DNA of 64,000 bases from Haliscomenobacter sp965225875 (lineage in GTDB: Bacteria; Bacteroidota; Bacteroidia; Chitinophagales; Saprospiraceae), in NCBI RefSeq assembly GCF_965225875.1, contig NZ_CBDDBS010000003.1, forward strand, positions 2,480,001-2,544,000, given 5' to 3'. Positions 32,247 through 41,400 of the stretch are shown here, one piece after another. A program made the translations under genes and the position numbers. The notes under the pieces are model-generated. The model was not told the origin of the DNA. It did no database searches and saw only the letters and a list, made by a program, of their open reading frames with translations. Every line of letters begins with the position of its first letter. The stretch's first letter is position 1.

Positions 32247-32946
32247 CCAACCATTTTTTAGCTTTCCGCTCTGGTTTAAGGTTAAACTTGGCAATGGTAT
32301 TGTCTCGAATGTAAGCTACTGCTTCTTCGATGTCATCCGTAGCCAAAAACAACTTGAGGTCTTCGGGGCTAATGGCTCCACAATCCTTCATGACCTGGAT
32401 GTGTTCCAAAACGGCTTTATGGTAAGTTTTGTCAAAAATCACAATTGGGAAGTCAAAAATTTTACGGGTTTGGATCAGCGTGATGGTCTCAAAAAATTCG
32501 TCCAGGGTGCCAAATCCACCCGGCATGATGACAAATGCGTAGGAATACTTAATGAGCAGGGTTTTGCGGACAAAAAAGTAGCGAATGGTCACCCATTTAT
32601 CCAGGTAGGGGTTGTGAAATTGCTCCATTGGCAACCGGATATTACACCCTACGCTACGCCCGCCCACATCCTTGGCACCTCGATTAGCAGCTTCCATGAT
32701 GCCAGGACCACCACCGGTCATAATCGTAAACCCCAACTTGGCGAGTTCACCCGACAGAGCCCGGGTTGACTGGTAATCTTCGGTTTCTTCTCCAAAGCGA
32801 GCCGAACCAAATACGGTGATACATGGACCTACAAAATGTAAGGCCCGAAAACCACGGATGAATTCCCAAAAGACTTTAAACGTGAACTTTAACTCCTGCC
32901 AACGCGAACGTGGGCCTTCTAAAAACTGGATTTCTGTATTGGGCAT
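32233..32946 (-). CDS. LOG-family Rossmann protein (TIGR00730-like)
   Basis: 237 residues. GGGPGIMEAANRGAKDVGG and PGGFGTLDEFFETITLIQ are the two phosphate/nucleotide-binding motifs of the LOG family. Proven members are cytokinin riboside 5'-monophosphate phosphoribohydrolases that release a base from a nucleoside monophosphate; others have been annotated as lysine decarboxylases in error. Here it probably hydrolyses an AMP-like nucleotide. Its stop lies inside the next gene's start region. Confidence 0.88.
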   Translation of the reverse strand: MPNTEIQFLEGPRSRWQELKFTFKVFWEFIRGFRALHFVGPCITVFGSARFGEETEDYQSTRALSGELAKLGFTIMTGGGPGIMEAANRGAKDVGGRSVGCNIRLPMEQFHNPYLDKWVTIRYFFVRKTLLIKYSYAFVIMPGGFGTLDEFFETITLIQTRKIFDFPIVIFDKTYHKAVLEHIQVMKDCGAISPEDLKLFLATDDIEEAVAYIRDNTIAKFNLKPERKAKKWLGEKA

Positions 32947-33116
32947 ATGGAATGGTTTCTAAGATTAAAGCGGCTGAGCTCGGCATTTTTTAAATGAATG
33001 CAAAGCAAAGAAAAGAAATAACTGTTGAAAAAAGAGGGCTAAAAGGTGAATTACACCTGATAGCCCAACTAATGCTTGCAACAGTGATAGTATGAAAGAA
33101 TGAAAAAAACCAATTG

Positions 33117-34007
33117 CTAATTGTTACCACCTTCTCCAACCGTAGAGTTGGCAGCTGCCCGAGGTACAGTTGTGGTAGTGGTGCTGATTCCACTTCGGTT
33201 AAGGGTGTTCACCCCTGTCGGTATATTCGCATCCATCATCAGAGGCATCTGTTTACCATCAGTAATGACAATCTTGGCATTAGGAGATTTAGCCAGCTCC
33301 AAAAATGCTTCGATTGCTTTAAACTGTAGAATCTCTTGGGTAAGCCCCTGACTGATGATGTTTTGGGCATCGCGTACCCCCTGAGCCTGGATGCGTTTCC
33401 GTTCTGCTTCGCGTTGTTCTTGCTGGAGTACGAATTCCATTCTTTGAGCCCCCTGCTCTGCCTCCAATTTTTCTTCGATGGCGCGGGCTAAACTCTTGGG
33501 TAGTTGAATGCTTTTCAGAAGTACTGCCTCCACTTCGATCCCTTTTTCATCCAGGGTTTTGTCCATTAGGATGCGGATTTGCTCTTCAATCTGGGCGCGT
33601 TCACCTGTATGCATGTCTTTGGCAAAAAAGCGGGAGCTGATATCCGCTACAGCTGAACGAAATACAGGTAAAATCAAATTACGCTCATAGTCCGGGCCAA
33701 TCTGACGCAGTACGTCAGCAGCTTTACCTCCTTGTACGTTGTATAAAATCGACACTTCTGACTGGATCGTAAGCCCCTCTTTAGAAGGGATGTTCAAGGA
33801 TACTTCTAAGTTTACCGTTTGGGTGGGTACTTTGATGACAGTTGTTACGAAGGGGTTGAAGAAGCGTACGCCATCTTTAATCGGGCGGTCATTGTATTTT
33901 CCTAAAGTCCGCCGCACACCTACTTCACCTTGTCGAACTACAGTACAGCTGGTAGTGAAGCTCAGCACTACCAGAAAGATCAGGATTTGATTGATGTACT
34001 TTGCCAT
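33117..34007 (-). CDS. SPFH/prohibitin-family lipoprotein
   Basis: 296 residues. MAKYINQILIFLVVLSFTTSC has a lipobox. The SPFH (band 7) domain spans ~25-200: VRQGEVGVRRTLGKYNDRPIKDGVRFFNPFVTTVIKVPTQTVNLEVSLNIPSKEGLTIQSEVSILYNV. A coiled-coil with AQGVRDAQNIISQGLTQEILQFKAIEAFLELA follows. Prohibitin-like proteins form large membrane rings that scaffold proteases or lipid domains. The lipoprotein anchor differs from the usual helix. No partner protease is adjacent. Confidence 0.85.
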   Translation of the reverse strand: MAKYINQILIFLVVLSFTTSCTVVRQGEVGVRRTLGKYNDRPIKDGVRFFNPFVTTVIKVPTQTVNLEVSLNIPSKEGLTIQSEVSILYNVQGGKAADVLRQIGPDYERNLILPVFRSAVADISSRFFAKDMHTGERAQIEEQIRILMDKTLDEKGIEVEAVLLKSIQLPKSLARAIEEKLEAEQGAQRMEFVLQQEQREAERKRIQAQGVRDAQNIISQGLTQEILQFKAIEAFLELAKSPNAKIVITDGKQMPLMMDANIPTGVNTLNRSGISTTTTTVPRAAANSTVGEGGNN

Positions 34008-34020
34008 GTCAAGAAGATTT

Positions 34021-34058
34021 TAATAGTAAAACTATTATTTAAACATGTTTTACTATTA
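34021..34058. promoter_or_regulatory. 12-bp inverted repeat upstream of the SPFH gene
   Basis: TAATAGTAAAAC (34021-34032) and GTTTTACTATTA (34047-34058) are perfect complements 14 nt apart and 14 nt from the start codon. AT-rich; could be an operator or leader hairpin. Confidence 0.5.
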
Positions 34059-34113
34059 AATTAGAATCAAGCAGACATTGTTCACCAATTTTTTAATTTT
34101 TTTTTTGCAGCTT

Positions 34114-35085
34114 TTAAAATGCCCGATCCAACAGCCCATGCGCCAACGCTTCCAGAGCCTCCCGGTTCTGAGCGGATACACTCAAGGCTTGTAAATGTTC
34201 GAAAGCCAGGTCCTGGAATTCCTGCTTGCGTTGTTGAGCTAAGTTTTGGATATCCAATTGCTGGAGCAGGCTTTTGACTTGCGCTATTTTTGCTGGCGCA
34301 TCAGTTGTTGGCGTGTTCATCCAATGCTCGAGTTTTTGGCGATCAGAAACAGAACCAATTTCCAGTGCTTTTAGGATAAGGTAGGTTTTTTTATTCTGCA
34401 CAATGTCACCCCCGATCTGTTTGCCCACCGCTTCAGCGTCGCCGAAGGTGTCCAATATATCGTCCTGCAATTGAAAAGCGATACCCACATTGCGCCCAAA
34501 TTCGTACAAGTGTTTGACATCTTCCGCATTCGCACCGGCAGCCAAACCCGCCATTTCCAATGCTCCGGCAATCAAAACCGAGGTTTTTAATTCAATCATC
34601 CGGAGGTATTCAGGAATACTCACATCCTGACGGGTTTCAAAATCCATGTCCATTTGTTGGCCTTCACACACCTCTCGGGCAACCCGATTGAAGACCCGTA
34701 CAATCTCGGCAATACGGGTTGGCGCATCCAACCTTAACAAATAATCATAGGCATAAATAAGCATCACATCACCCGAAAGAATGGCGGTATTCGGGTTCCA
34801 TTTTGTATGCACCGTTGCCTGACCACGGCGCAAAGGAGCCGCGTCCATGATGTCATCATGAACGAGGGAAAAATTGTGGAAAATCTCAATCGCGTAGGCC
34901 AGCGGCAAGGCTGCTGCGTAGTTGGGATTAAACAATTCATAACCCATCAGGGCCAAAATAGGTCGCAGACGTTTACCCCCCAATTCCATGATGTAGTTGA
35001 CAGGTGTATAGAGTGCCGTTGGTTCCCCATCAAAAGGATGTTGCGCACGGTAAGCCTCAAAGGCTTTAAAATAGGATTCAATCAT
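34114..35085 (-). CDS. Polyprenyl (geranylgeranyl/farnesyl-type) diphosphate synthase
   Basis: 323 residues. It condenses isopentenyl diphosphate onto an allylic diphosphate. The first aspartate-rich motif is in HNFSLVHDDIMDAAPLRRGQATVHTKW and the second in FQLQDDILDTFGD; GGKRLRPILALMGYEL binds the diphosphate. Product chain length is not firmly readable, though length and motif spacing fit the ispA/GGPS class. It is divergent from the YpdA-like gene. Confidence 0.9.
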   Translation of the reverse strand: MIESYFKAFEAYRAQHPFDGEPTALYTPVNYIMELGGKRLRPILALMGYELFNPNYAAALPLAYAIEIFHNFSLVHDDIMDAAPLRRGQATVHTKWNPNTAILSGDVMLIYAYDYLLRLDAPTRIAEIVRVFNRVAREVCEGQQMDMDFETRQDVSIPEYLRMIELKTSVLIAGALEMAGLAAGANAEDVKHLYEFGRNVGIAFQLQDDILDTFGDAEAVGKQIGGDIVQNKKTYLILKALEIGSVSDRQKLEHWMNTPTTDAPAKIAQVKSLLQQLDIQNLAQQRKQEFQDLAFEHLQALSVSAQNREALEALAHGLLDRAF

Positions 35086-35123
35086 AACACGAATTTAAGC
35101 GAAAAGCGAAACAGGAATGACTG

Positions 35124-35131
35124 TATCTTTG
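35124..35131 (+). promoter_or_regulatory. -7 promoter box of the YpdA-like gene
   Basis: TATCTTTG matches TANNTTTG, 15 nt before ATG 35147. A clear -33 TTG is not seen. It argues against the upstream ATG at 35117. Confidence 0.4.
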
Positions 35132-35146
35132 TTCTCGAATAGCAAA

Positions 35147-36142
35147 ATGAAGTCTGCAAAGATGCAAAATACATACGATCTCATCATCATTGGAGGTGGG
35201 CCTACTGGAATTAACTGCGGAATTGCCGCTACAGAAGCAGGGCTCAGCCATTTGATCCTGGAAAAAGGGGTGCTGGTCAATTCCTTATACCACTTTCCGG
35301 CCAACATGACTTTTTTTTCAACTTCCAAACTCCTGGAAATCGGCAACACCCCTTTCATCTCACACAGCGACAAACCCACTCGCCGCGAAGCCCTGGAATA
35401 CTACCGCCGACTGGTGGAGAAGTACCAACTCAACATACGGTATTATGAGGAAGTGTTGTCCATGGAGCGCAATGAGGAGTTGATTTACCACATCCAAACC
35501 AGCAAAGGCGATTATTATGCCAACAGTGTGGTGGTCGCCACGGGTTTTTATGATACTCCAAAATTGTTGAATGTACCCGGGGAAGATTTGCCTAAAGTCA
35601 AACACTACTTCGACGACCCACATCCCTACGTTGGCCAAAAAATACTGGTCATCGGTGCCCGCAACTCGGCTTGTGATGTTGCGCTGGAAACCTATTACAA
35701 AGGTGCCCAGGTGACCATGGCCATTCGGGGCGAAGCAATCCACGACAAAGTGAAGTACTGGATTTTGCCAAACATCGAAAACCGCATCAAGGAAGGTTCC
35801 ATCAAAGCGTATTTTAATACGGAAGTTGTGGAAATTCGACCCCATGAAGTGGTGTTAAAGGGACCGGAAGGCGAGTTTACGATTGAAAATGATTTTGTAT
35901 TGGCCATGACAGGCTACCAACCCAATTATCCTTTCCTTCAAAAGTTGGGTATAGCGATTGAGCCGGAGGGCGATTGTTTGCCAATGCACAATCCGGATAC
36001 GCTGGAAACCAATTTGCCAAATGTTTACCTGGCTGGGGTAGTTTGTGCCGGAGCTCGGATCAATAAGTTGTTTATTGAAAATACGCGGGATCATGCGGAG
36101 CTGATTGCGCAGCGGGTGAAGGAGAAATTGGTGGAGGTATGA
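35147..36142 (+). CDS. YpdA-like FAD/NAD(P) thiol-disulfide reductase
   Basis: 331 residues from ATG 35147 (or 326 from 35162); the -7 box lies upstream of both. YDLIIIGGGPTGINCGIAATEAGLSHLILEKG binds FAD, and KILVIGARNSACDVALETYYKGAQVTMAIRG binds NADPH. There is no CxxC active site, as in YpdA, the bacilliredoxin/bacillithiol disulfide reductase. LAGVVCAGARINKLFIENTRDHAELIA is the family C-terminal signature. It probably reduces a low-molecular-weight thiol disulfide; whether that is bacillithiol in this host is inferred from the family. A terminator follows. Confidence 0.85.
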   Translation: MKSAKMQNTYDLIIIGGGPTGINCGIAATEAGLSHLILEKGVLVNSLYHFPANMTFFSTSKLLEIGNTPFISHSDKPTRREALEYYRRLVEKYQLNIRYYEEVLSMERNEELIYHIQTSKGDYYANSVVVATGFYDTPKLLNVPGEDLPKVKHYFDDPHPYVGQKILVIGARNSACDVALETYYKGAQVTMAIRGEAIHDKVKYWILPNIENRIKEGSIKAYFNTEVVEIRPHEVVLKGPEGEFTIENDFVLAMTGYQPNYPFLQKLGIAIEPEGDCLPMHNPDTLETNLPNVYLAGVVCAGARINKLFIENTRDHAELIAQRVKEKLVEV

Positions 36143-36232
36143 AGAAAAGTCTTTTTGAAGTGAAGCCTATGCAACCTCCCCTACCCTCTCCTTGTCTAAC
36201 CCTTACAAATAGGGGTTTAGTAAGCATTTTGA

Positions 36233-36274
36233 GGGGGTGATCACCCGATGTTGAGAAGGATCATCCCCGTTTTT
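36233..36274 (+). terminator. Terminator after the YpdA-like gene
   Basis: GGGGGTGATC (36233-36242) pairs with GATCATCCCC (36259-36268) with one G-U, then GTTTTT. It ends the plus-strand transcript 90 nt after the stop. Confidence 0.65.
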
Positions 36275-36341
36275 CCCACCCAACTATAAACCCAAACCCT
36301 CCATCCATCAATTTGCTTATTACAAAAGTTTTCCGATTTTG

Positions 36342-36349
36342 TAGGTTTG
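36342..36349 (+). promoter_or_regulatory. -7 promoter box of the sensor kinase
   Basis: TAGGTTTG, 17 nt before ATG 36367. The only upstream TTTG is 26 nt away, longer than usual. It lies inside the longer reading frame and so supports the downstream start. Confidence 0.4.
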
Positions 36350-36366
36350 TACAAGGTACAACGCCT

Positions 36367-39300
36367 ATGAAAGCTTTTGTAAGAAACACCTGTTTGTGGA
36401 TTTTTTTCCTGATGTGCTCCAGCCTGGTCGCACAAAAGGACTTTCATTTTGAAAACTTCAACACCCGCAATGGGCTTTCCCACAATGAAGTTCGGGCCAT
36501 TTTGCGCGACAAGCGCGGCTTTTTATGGATAGGCACCGCCAATGGCCTGAACCGTTTTGACGGGCACGAATTCAAAGTGTATCTGCCCAATGTCAAAGTT
36601 AAAAATGCCCTTCAGGGGGCCTCTATCACGGGCTTAGGAGAAGACCTGCAAGGACGGATTTGGGTCACCAACAACAAGGGGATTGACATTTACAATCCAC
36701 TCTCTGACGATTTTTCCCCTTTACCTCTCGACGATGAAACGGCGGTTGACCACAGTTTTCGGATGGGCTGTTACGTCAACTTTGACCATGAAGGCCGAGC
36801 AGTCATTACCTCGGGGCACCACAAAATCCTGATCGTTGAGCCAGATGGCAAACAGCGTGTCATCATCACCCCTGATGTACCTGTAGAAGATCGGCCCATC
36901 ATGTTCCGTGCCCAAAAAGGAAACAAAGTATACATCAGCACGCCCAAATCACGAAACGAACTATGGTTGAGTAGTGACTTGGGTTTGTTCAGCCTACGCC
37001 TAAAGGACGATCATTTTACCCATTATCCACTCAAAGGTTGTACATGGAATTTTGGACCGGGAGCGATATTTTACCAAAAAGAAAAAGAGCGGGTGTGGAT
37101 GACTGCCTTTGGCAGCGGGTTTTATTACTTTGATGTAAAAACGGGTAAATGGGGTCAGTTGCCTCCCAAAGAAGTGCCCATCCAGGACTATATTTCTGCT
37201 GGGCAAAGTATGGCGCGGTTTGGTTCCGACTACTTGTTTTTGAATACCCCTGGTTTGTACAATCTAAAAACGGGTTCTTTTTTTGTGGCCAAACACATTC
37301 CTGATGACCCCTATTCTTTCCCCACAGGTACGGCTCTTTGCGCCTACACGGATCGGGATGGCATTTTGTGGATGGGTACTACGGCCGGGCTGGTCAAACT
37401 AGATCCCCGCTTACAAGGTTTTAAACATGCATTTTTAGAGGCGCACCCTGTATACGATTACGACAATTCAGTATTTGATGTGTTTTTTGAACCGAAAAAC
37501 CAGAAATATTACGCCTCCTCTTTTTACTGTGGCGGGGTTTATGCCTATGACCCGGTTAAAAAAACCTCGGAAGACATCACTACAAAATTGCCCAAAAGGC
37601 TGGGTGGTACTTGCAAAATACTACGCGACAGCAAAGGCAAGACCTGGATTACCGCCAATGGCACCCTCTACGAAGCCGATTTTGTGAATCGCCGTTTTAC
37701 TCCGGCGCGTAGTGCGCCCCCACCCAAAGGAGTATGGCTGGAGCCGGTAGTACCCGATATGGAGGAAGATGCTGATGGCAACATCTGGCTGGCCAAATGG
37801 GGAGTTGGGATGTTGTTTTACGACCGCAAGGAGAATCTCCTCAGCCACCTGGAAGGTGAACATTACCCCGACAAACCCAACAAAGCTTACATGCTCTGTG
37901 CTGATCGAGCCAAACAACACATCTGGCTTTGTACCATGGGGGATGGTCTTTGGGATTACGATATCAAAACCCGCAAAGCCAAACAGATACTCGAGCTCAA
38001 GAACAAGGACGGCACCCCTTTTAGTGTACAAGACGGGACGGGGATTGAGAGCGATTTTGAAGGTAAAATCTGGGTGTCGACCCGCCAGGGCCTGGCGGCA
38101 ATCAACCCTCAAGGGAAACCGGTGATCCTCACCGAAGTAAACGGCCTGGCCAACTCCCAGATTGAAGGCCTAGGAAAGGATAAACAAGGTCGCCTGTGGT
38201 TGGCAACTGCCAGCGGTATTTCGATGGTTGATCCTCGTACTTTGGAAGTTCGCAATTTTGACGAAAGGCATGGTTTAAAAATGGACGCGACGCTGGATGC
38301 TTTTTCCTTATTGCCCAACGGAGTAGTATGTTCGGGAACCAAACGGGGCTTTATTTATTTTCATCCAGATTCGGTACTGCGTAAAATTCCAACATTAAGC
38401 CCCATCATCACCGATTTCAAGCTGGAAGGTAGAACCTGGAAAGAGGCAGGTCAAATTGGCAATTGGCAGGAAAAAATTGTTCTAAAACCCAATCAAAACA
38501 TTTTTAGCATTGCCTTTGCAGCGCCCAGCTATACCCTTCCTGAAAACACTTACTTCAGTTATTACCTGGAAAACCTGGATAAAACCTGGTCTGAACCCGT
38601 ACAAAATAAGGTTGCTACCTTCTCCAACCTGCCACCCGGCAAATACAAGTTTTGTCTAAAAGCAAGGAATAGCGACGGCATCTGGAGTAAACACATTACG
38701 ACTTTGGACATTGTAATCAAACCTCCGTTTTGGCGCACCCCCTGGTTTATTGCTCTGATTAACCTGGCCATTGGAGGCCTCATTTACGCTGCCTACCGCT
38801 TGCGCACCTGGCAGATCCGGAAAGAAGAACGTATGAAAGCAGAATTCAACAAACGACTAGCCGAGGTGGAAATGGCTGCCCTGCGCTCCCAAATGAACCC
38901 CCATTTTTTATTCAATTGCCTCAATTCGATCAATCGTTTCATTCAGCGCAATGAGCCGGATGCGGCTTCAGCCTATTTGACCAAGTTCAGCCGTTTGATC
39001 CGCCTGGTGCTCGATAATTCGCGCTCTAATCTGGTTACACTACGCGATGAACTGGAAGCGCTGCGTTTGTACATGGAGTTGGAATCCATGCGTTTTGTCA
39101 ATCGCTTTACTTACCACGTTCAGGTCTCACCAGCTATTGATCCTACTTGTTTGGAAATTCCACCGATGATCATTCAACCTTATGTTGAAAATGCCATTTG
39201 GCATGGACTGATGCACAAAGAAGCCAAACCTGGCGAAGAATGCCACCTGGCGGTAAGGGTATTTCAGGAAGACAATGCACTGGTGGTAGAAGTAGAAGAC

Positions 39301-39507
39301 AACGGGGTTGGCCGAGCAGCCGCGCGTGCTTTCAAAAGTAAATCTGCCACCGCGCAGAAATCACATGGCATGGAGGTAACAGCTGAGCGTATCCAGATGA
39401 TTAACCAGATTTATCAAACCGAAGCTTCGATTTTGATTGAAGATTTGGTAACGCCCGAAGGCAAAGCAGCAGGCACCAAAGTGCGGCTGACGCTGCCTTT
39501 GGAATAA
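36367..39507 (+). CDS. Reg_prop/Y_Y_Y sensor histidine kinase
   Basis: 1046 residues. A signal peptide is at 1-22. About 14 propeller-type Reg_prop repeats (KRGFLWIGTANGLNRFDG, DRDGILWMGTTAGLVKLD) form the periplasmic sensor, ending in a Y_Y_Y domain (PENTYFSYYLENLDKTW...KFCLKARNSDGIWS). One helix (~798-817, TPWFIALINLAIGGLIYAAYRL) crosses the membrane. The cytoplasmic kinase is of the PF06580 type, with the phospho-acceptor His in MNPHFLFNCLNSINRFI and ATP motifs PYVENAIWHG and VEDNGVGR. It lacks a receiver or HTH, unlike HTCS hybrids, so it must signal to the LytTR regulator next door. Stimulus unknown, probably a polysaccharide breakdown product. Confidence 0.92.
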   Translation: MKAFVRNTCLWIFFLMCSSLVAQKDFHFENFNTRNGLSHNEVRAILRDKRGFLWIGTANGLNRFDGHEFKVYLPNVKVKNALQGASITGLGEDLQGRIWVTNNKGIDIYNPLSDDFSPLPLDDETAVDHSFRMGCYVNFDHEGRAVITSGHHKILIVEPDGKQRVIITPDVPVEDRPIMFRAQKGNKVYISTPKSRNELWLSSDLGLFSLRLKDDHFTHYPLKGCTWNFGPGAIFYQKEKERVWMTAFGSGFYYFDVKTGKWGQLPPKEVPIQDYISAGQSMARFGSDYLFLNTPGLYNLKTGSFFVAKHIPDDPYSFPTGTALCAYTDRDGILWMGTTAGLVKLDPRLQGFKHAFLEAHPVYDYDNSVFDVFFEPKNQKYYASSFYCGGVYAYDPVKKTSEDITTKLPKRLGGTCKILRDSKGKTWITANGTLYEADFVNRRFTPARSAPPPKGVWLEPVVPDMEEDADGNIWLAKWGVGMLFYDRKENLLSHLEGEHYPDKPNKAYMLCADRAKQHIWLCTMGDGLWDYDIKTRKAKQILELKNKDGTPFSVQDGTGIESDFEGKIWVSTRQGLAAINPQGKPVILTEVNGLANSQIEGLGKDKQGRLWLATASGISMVDPRTLEVRNFDERHGLKMDATLDAFSLLPNGVVCSGTKRGFIYFHPDSVLRKIPTLSPIITDFKLEGRTWKEAGQIGNWQEKIVLKPNQNIFSIAFAAPSYTLPENTYFSYYLENLDKTWSEPVQNKVATFSNLPPGKYKFCLKARNSDGIWSKHITTLDIVIKPPFWRTPWFIALINLAIGGLIYAAYRLRTWQIRKEERMKAEFNKRLAEVEMAALRSQMNPHFLFNCLNSINRFIQRNEPDAASAYLTKFSRLIRLVLDNSRSNLVTLRDELEALRLYMELESMRFVNRFTYHVQVSPAIDPTCLEIPPMIIQPYVENAIWHGLMHKEAKPGEECHLAVRVFQEDNALVVEVEDNGVGRAAARAFKSKSATAQKSHGMEVTAERIQMINQIYQTEASILIEDLVTPEGKAAGTKVRLTLPLE

Positions 39508-39521
39508 ATACTTTGAAAAAT

Positions 39522-39643
39522 AAGTTGAGGAGTTGAGAAGTTGAGGAGTTGAGAGCTACTGCAGCGGCTTAGAGGTCATCTTGTTTAAGCCGCTGTAGTA
39601 GCTCTCAAGTTCTCAAGTTCTCAACTTCTCAACTTCTCAACTT
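39522..39643. repeat. Long hairpin with GCTACTGCAGC core (family member 4)
   Basis: Arms of GTTGAGGA/GTTGAGAA 8-mers (from 39522) and AGTTCTCA/ACTTCTCA 8-mers (to 39643) enclose a core AGCTACTGCAGCGGCTTA whose complement is at 39586-39603. It sits between the kinase and its response regulator, ending 7 nt before the regulator's ATG. Confidence 0.85.
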
Positions 39644-39650
39644 CCCAACC

Positions 39651-40394
39651 ATGAAAGCAATCCTCATCGACGATGAACTATACTGCACCGAAGTGCTCTC
39701 GTCTTTACTGAGTAAACACTGCCCGGAAGTAGAAGTGATTGCTGAGTTCAACGATTCCCGCAAAGCACTGGAGCATTTGCGCAAGGAGGCACCAGATGTG
39801 ATCTTTTTGGACATTGAAATGCCTTACCTCAATGGCCTCGATCTGTTGCAACAATGTCGTCCATTGCAGTTTCAGGTCATTTTTACCACTGCCTACAATC
39901 AATATGCTCTGCAAGCCATTAAGCTTAGCGCCCTCGACTACCTGTTGAAACCCATTGATGCCGAGGAATTGGTGGCAGCCGTCCAAAAAGCCAAGGATAA
40001 AACGGCCAAGCCGGATTGGCGGCAGTTTGAAGTAATGGAAAATTTGAATAAAGCGCCAGAGCAAGCCCCCAAAACCATTGCCCTTTCCACCTCAGAAGGT
40101 TTGACTTTTGTGGAAGTTGCCGATATAGTGCATTGTCAAAGTGAAGGCAGTTACACCAAGATCTTTTTCATCCACAACGAAACCATCATGTTGTCCAAGC
40201 CCCTCAAGGATGTGGGGGAAATGCTGGTTCCCTGTGGCTTCCTCCGCGTACATCACTCCTACCTGATCAACCTCAATCACATCAAAAAATACATCCGCGG
40301 AGAAGGTGGCGAAATCATCACCCGCAATGGCCACTCCGTGCCCGTTTCTAAGCAGAAAAAAGCAGAGTTTTTGGAGAAAATTGCAAAGATTTAG
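39651..40394 (+). CDS. LytTR-type response regulator
   Basis: 247 residues. The receiver domain (1-120) has acidic residues at 7-9, phospho-acceptor Asp54 in PDVIFLDIEMPYLNGLDLL and Lys100 in LDYLLKPID. The LytTR DNA-binding domain occupies ~140-245: ALSTSEGLTFVEVADIVHCQSEGSYTKIFF, then FLRVHHSYLINLNHIKKYIRG. Its gene follows the sensor kinase after 143 nt, a typical AlgZ/AlgR- or LytS/LytR-like pair. The regulated genes are not evident here. A terminator follows. Confidence 0.92.
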   Translation: MKAILIDDELYCTEVLSSLLSKHCPEVEVIAEFNDSRKALEHLRKEAPDVIFLDIEMPYLNGLDLLQQCRPLQFQVIFTTAYNQYALQAIKLSALDYLLKPIDAEELVAAVQKAKDKTAKPDWRQFEVMENLNKAPEQAPKTIALSTSEGLTFVEVADIVHCQSEGSYTKIFFIHNETIMLSKPLKDVGEMLVPCGFLRVHHSYLINLNHIKKYIRGEGGEIITRNGHSVPVSKQKKAEFLEKIAKI

Positions 40395-40431
40395 TTAAAA
40401 TCTTGCATTTAGCTGCAATTATTGCCAAGTT

Positions 40432-40470
40432 ATGCTGTCATTTATCGCAAATGATGGCATTTTTTTTTGA
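40432..40470 (+). terminator. Terminator after the response regulator
   Basis: ATGCTGTCATTT and AAATGATGGCAT pair with two G-U wobbles around ATCGC, then nine T. Confidence 0.7.
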
Positions 40471-40539
40471 AAAACCGCCAAATATAAACCCAAAACCGCC
40501 AACGGTGAAACCTGGATTTACCGTCATACTAACACCGAC

Positions 40540-40547
40540 TAAATTTG
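40540..40547 (+). promoter_or_regulatory. -7 promoter box of the second ECF sigma gene
   Basis: TAAATTTG. The frame could start at 40545 (TTG), inside this box, so the later ATG at 40653 is favoured and the leader would be about 100 nt. Confidence 0.45.
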
Positions 40548-40652
40548 AATCATGAAATCGCTGTTGGGGCAATCCTCATCGACGGGCAACCGCGAGGGAT
40601 ACCTCAACGACACCTAAACATTTTTGAAGGATCTTATTTAAACACCCGACTC

Positions 40653-41264
40653 ATGACAACCGTTTTTTCAAGCTTTACATCCAAAACCCACACCACACTG
40701 ATTACTGATGCTGCGTTGATCCAACAATCGATCCGCGGTGATCAGAAAGCTTACGCCCAATTGATTGCCAAACACCAGAAGCTCGTAAGAGCGACCATTG
40801 GCCGCTACATCCAGACGCACGATGACGCTGAAGAAGTATTTCAAGACACCTTTTTGCGGGCCTTTCAGGCTTTACCCGAGTTTCGTGGTGACGCCAAGCT
40901 CAGTTCCTGGCTCTGCAAAATTGCTGCTTCTGTTTCGCTCAACCGCTTGCGCAGCAAGCAGTACCGCAAAGGACTAACCGAAAGTGGAGAAATCAACGAT
41001 GGTATTCAAATTGGCATCCGTGCCGAAGGTGCCCACCACATGGAAAAGCAAGAAACTTCCTTCTGGTTGCGCCAAGCCATCGAACAATTACCCGAAAGTG
41101 ATAGTGAAGTATTGCACCTGTTTTACTTCCACGAGCGCTCAATTGAAGAAATTTGCCAACTTACTGGTCTTTCTGAATCCAACATCAAAAGCCGTTTAGC
41201 TCGTGCTCGTCAAAAACTGAAGGGCATCATTGAATCTCGGTTTGGTAAGGAACTGCTCAATTAA
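40653..41264 (+). CDS. ECF-type sigma factor
   Basis: 203 residues from ATG 40653. Region 2: LIQQSIRGDQKAYAQLIAKHQKLVRATIGRYIQTHDDAEEVFQDTFLRAFQALPEFRGDAKLSSWLCKIAASVSLNRLR. Region 4: RQAIEQLPESDSEVLHLFYFHERSIEEICQLTGLSESNIKSRLARARQKLKGII. No anti-sigma gene is visible next to it, unlike the usual arrangement, so control could be transcriptional. A terminator follows 45 nt downstream. Confidence 0.88.
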   Translation: MTTVFSSFTSKTHTTLITDAALIQQSIRGDQKAYAQLIAKHQKLVRATIGRYIQTHDDAEEVFQDTFLRAFQALPEFRGDAKLSSWLCKIAASVSLNRLRSKQYRKGLTESGEINDGIQIGIRAEGAHHMEKQETSFWLRQAIEQLPESDSEVLHLFYFHERSIEEICQLTGLSESNIKSRLARARQKLKGIIESRFGKELLN

Positions 41265-41308
41265 AAATCACCCGACTGTTATCCGTTTCCCTTTATAGCT
41301 GTTTTTTC

Positions 41309-41353
41309 AACATCCCGGATTTTGATGGAAGTCAAAATTCGGGATGTTTTTTT
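41309..41353 (+). terminator. Terminator after the second ECF sigma gene
   Basis: AACATCCCGGATTTTGA pairs with TCAAAATTCGGGATGTT (one G-U), then seven T. Confidence 0.8.
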
Positions 41354-41400
41354 AGTTCCAAACTAGCATAATACTATTGAACATTTTGTTCTTCAGATGT

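Noticed and set aside
40545..40652. Upstream TTG start for the second ECF sigma factor
   Set aside because: It lies inside the TAAATTTG promoter box and the added residues do not resemble sigma factor sequence.
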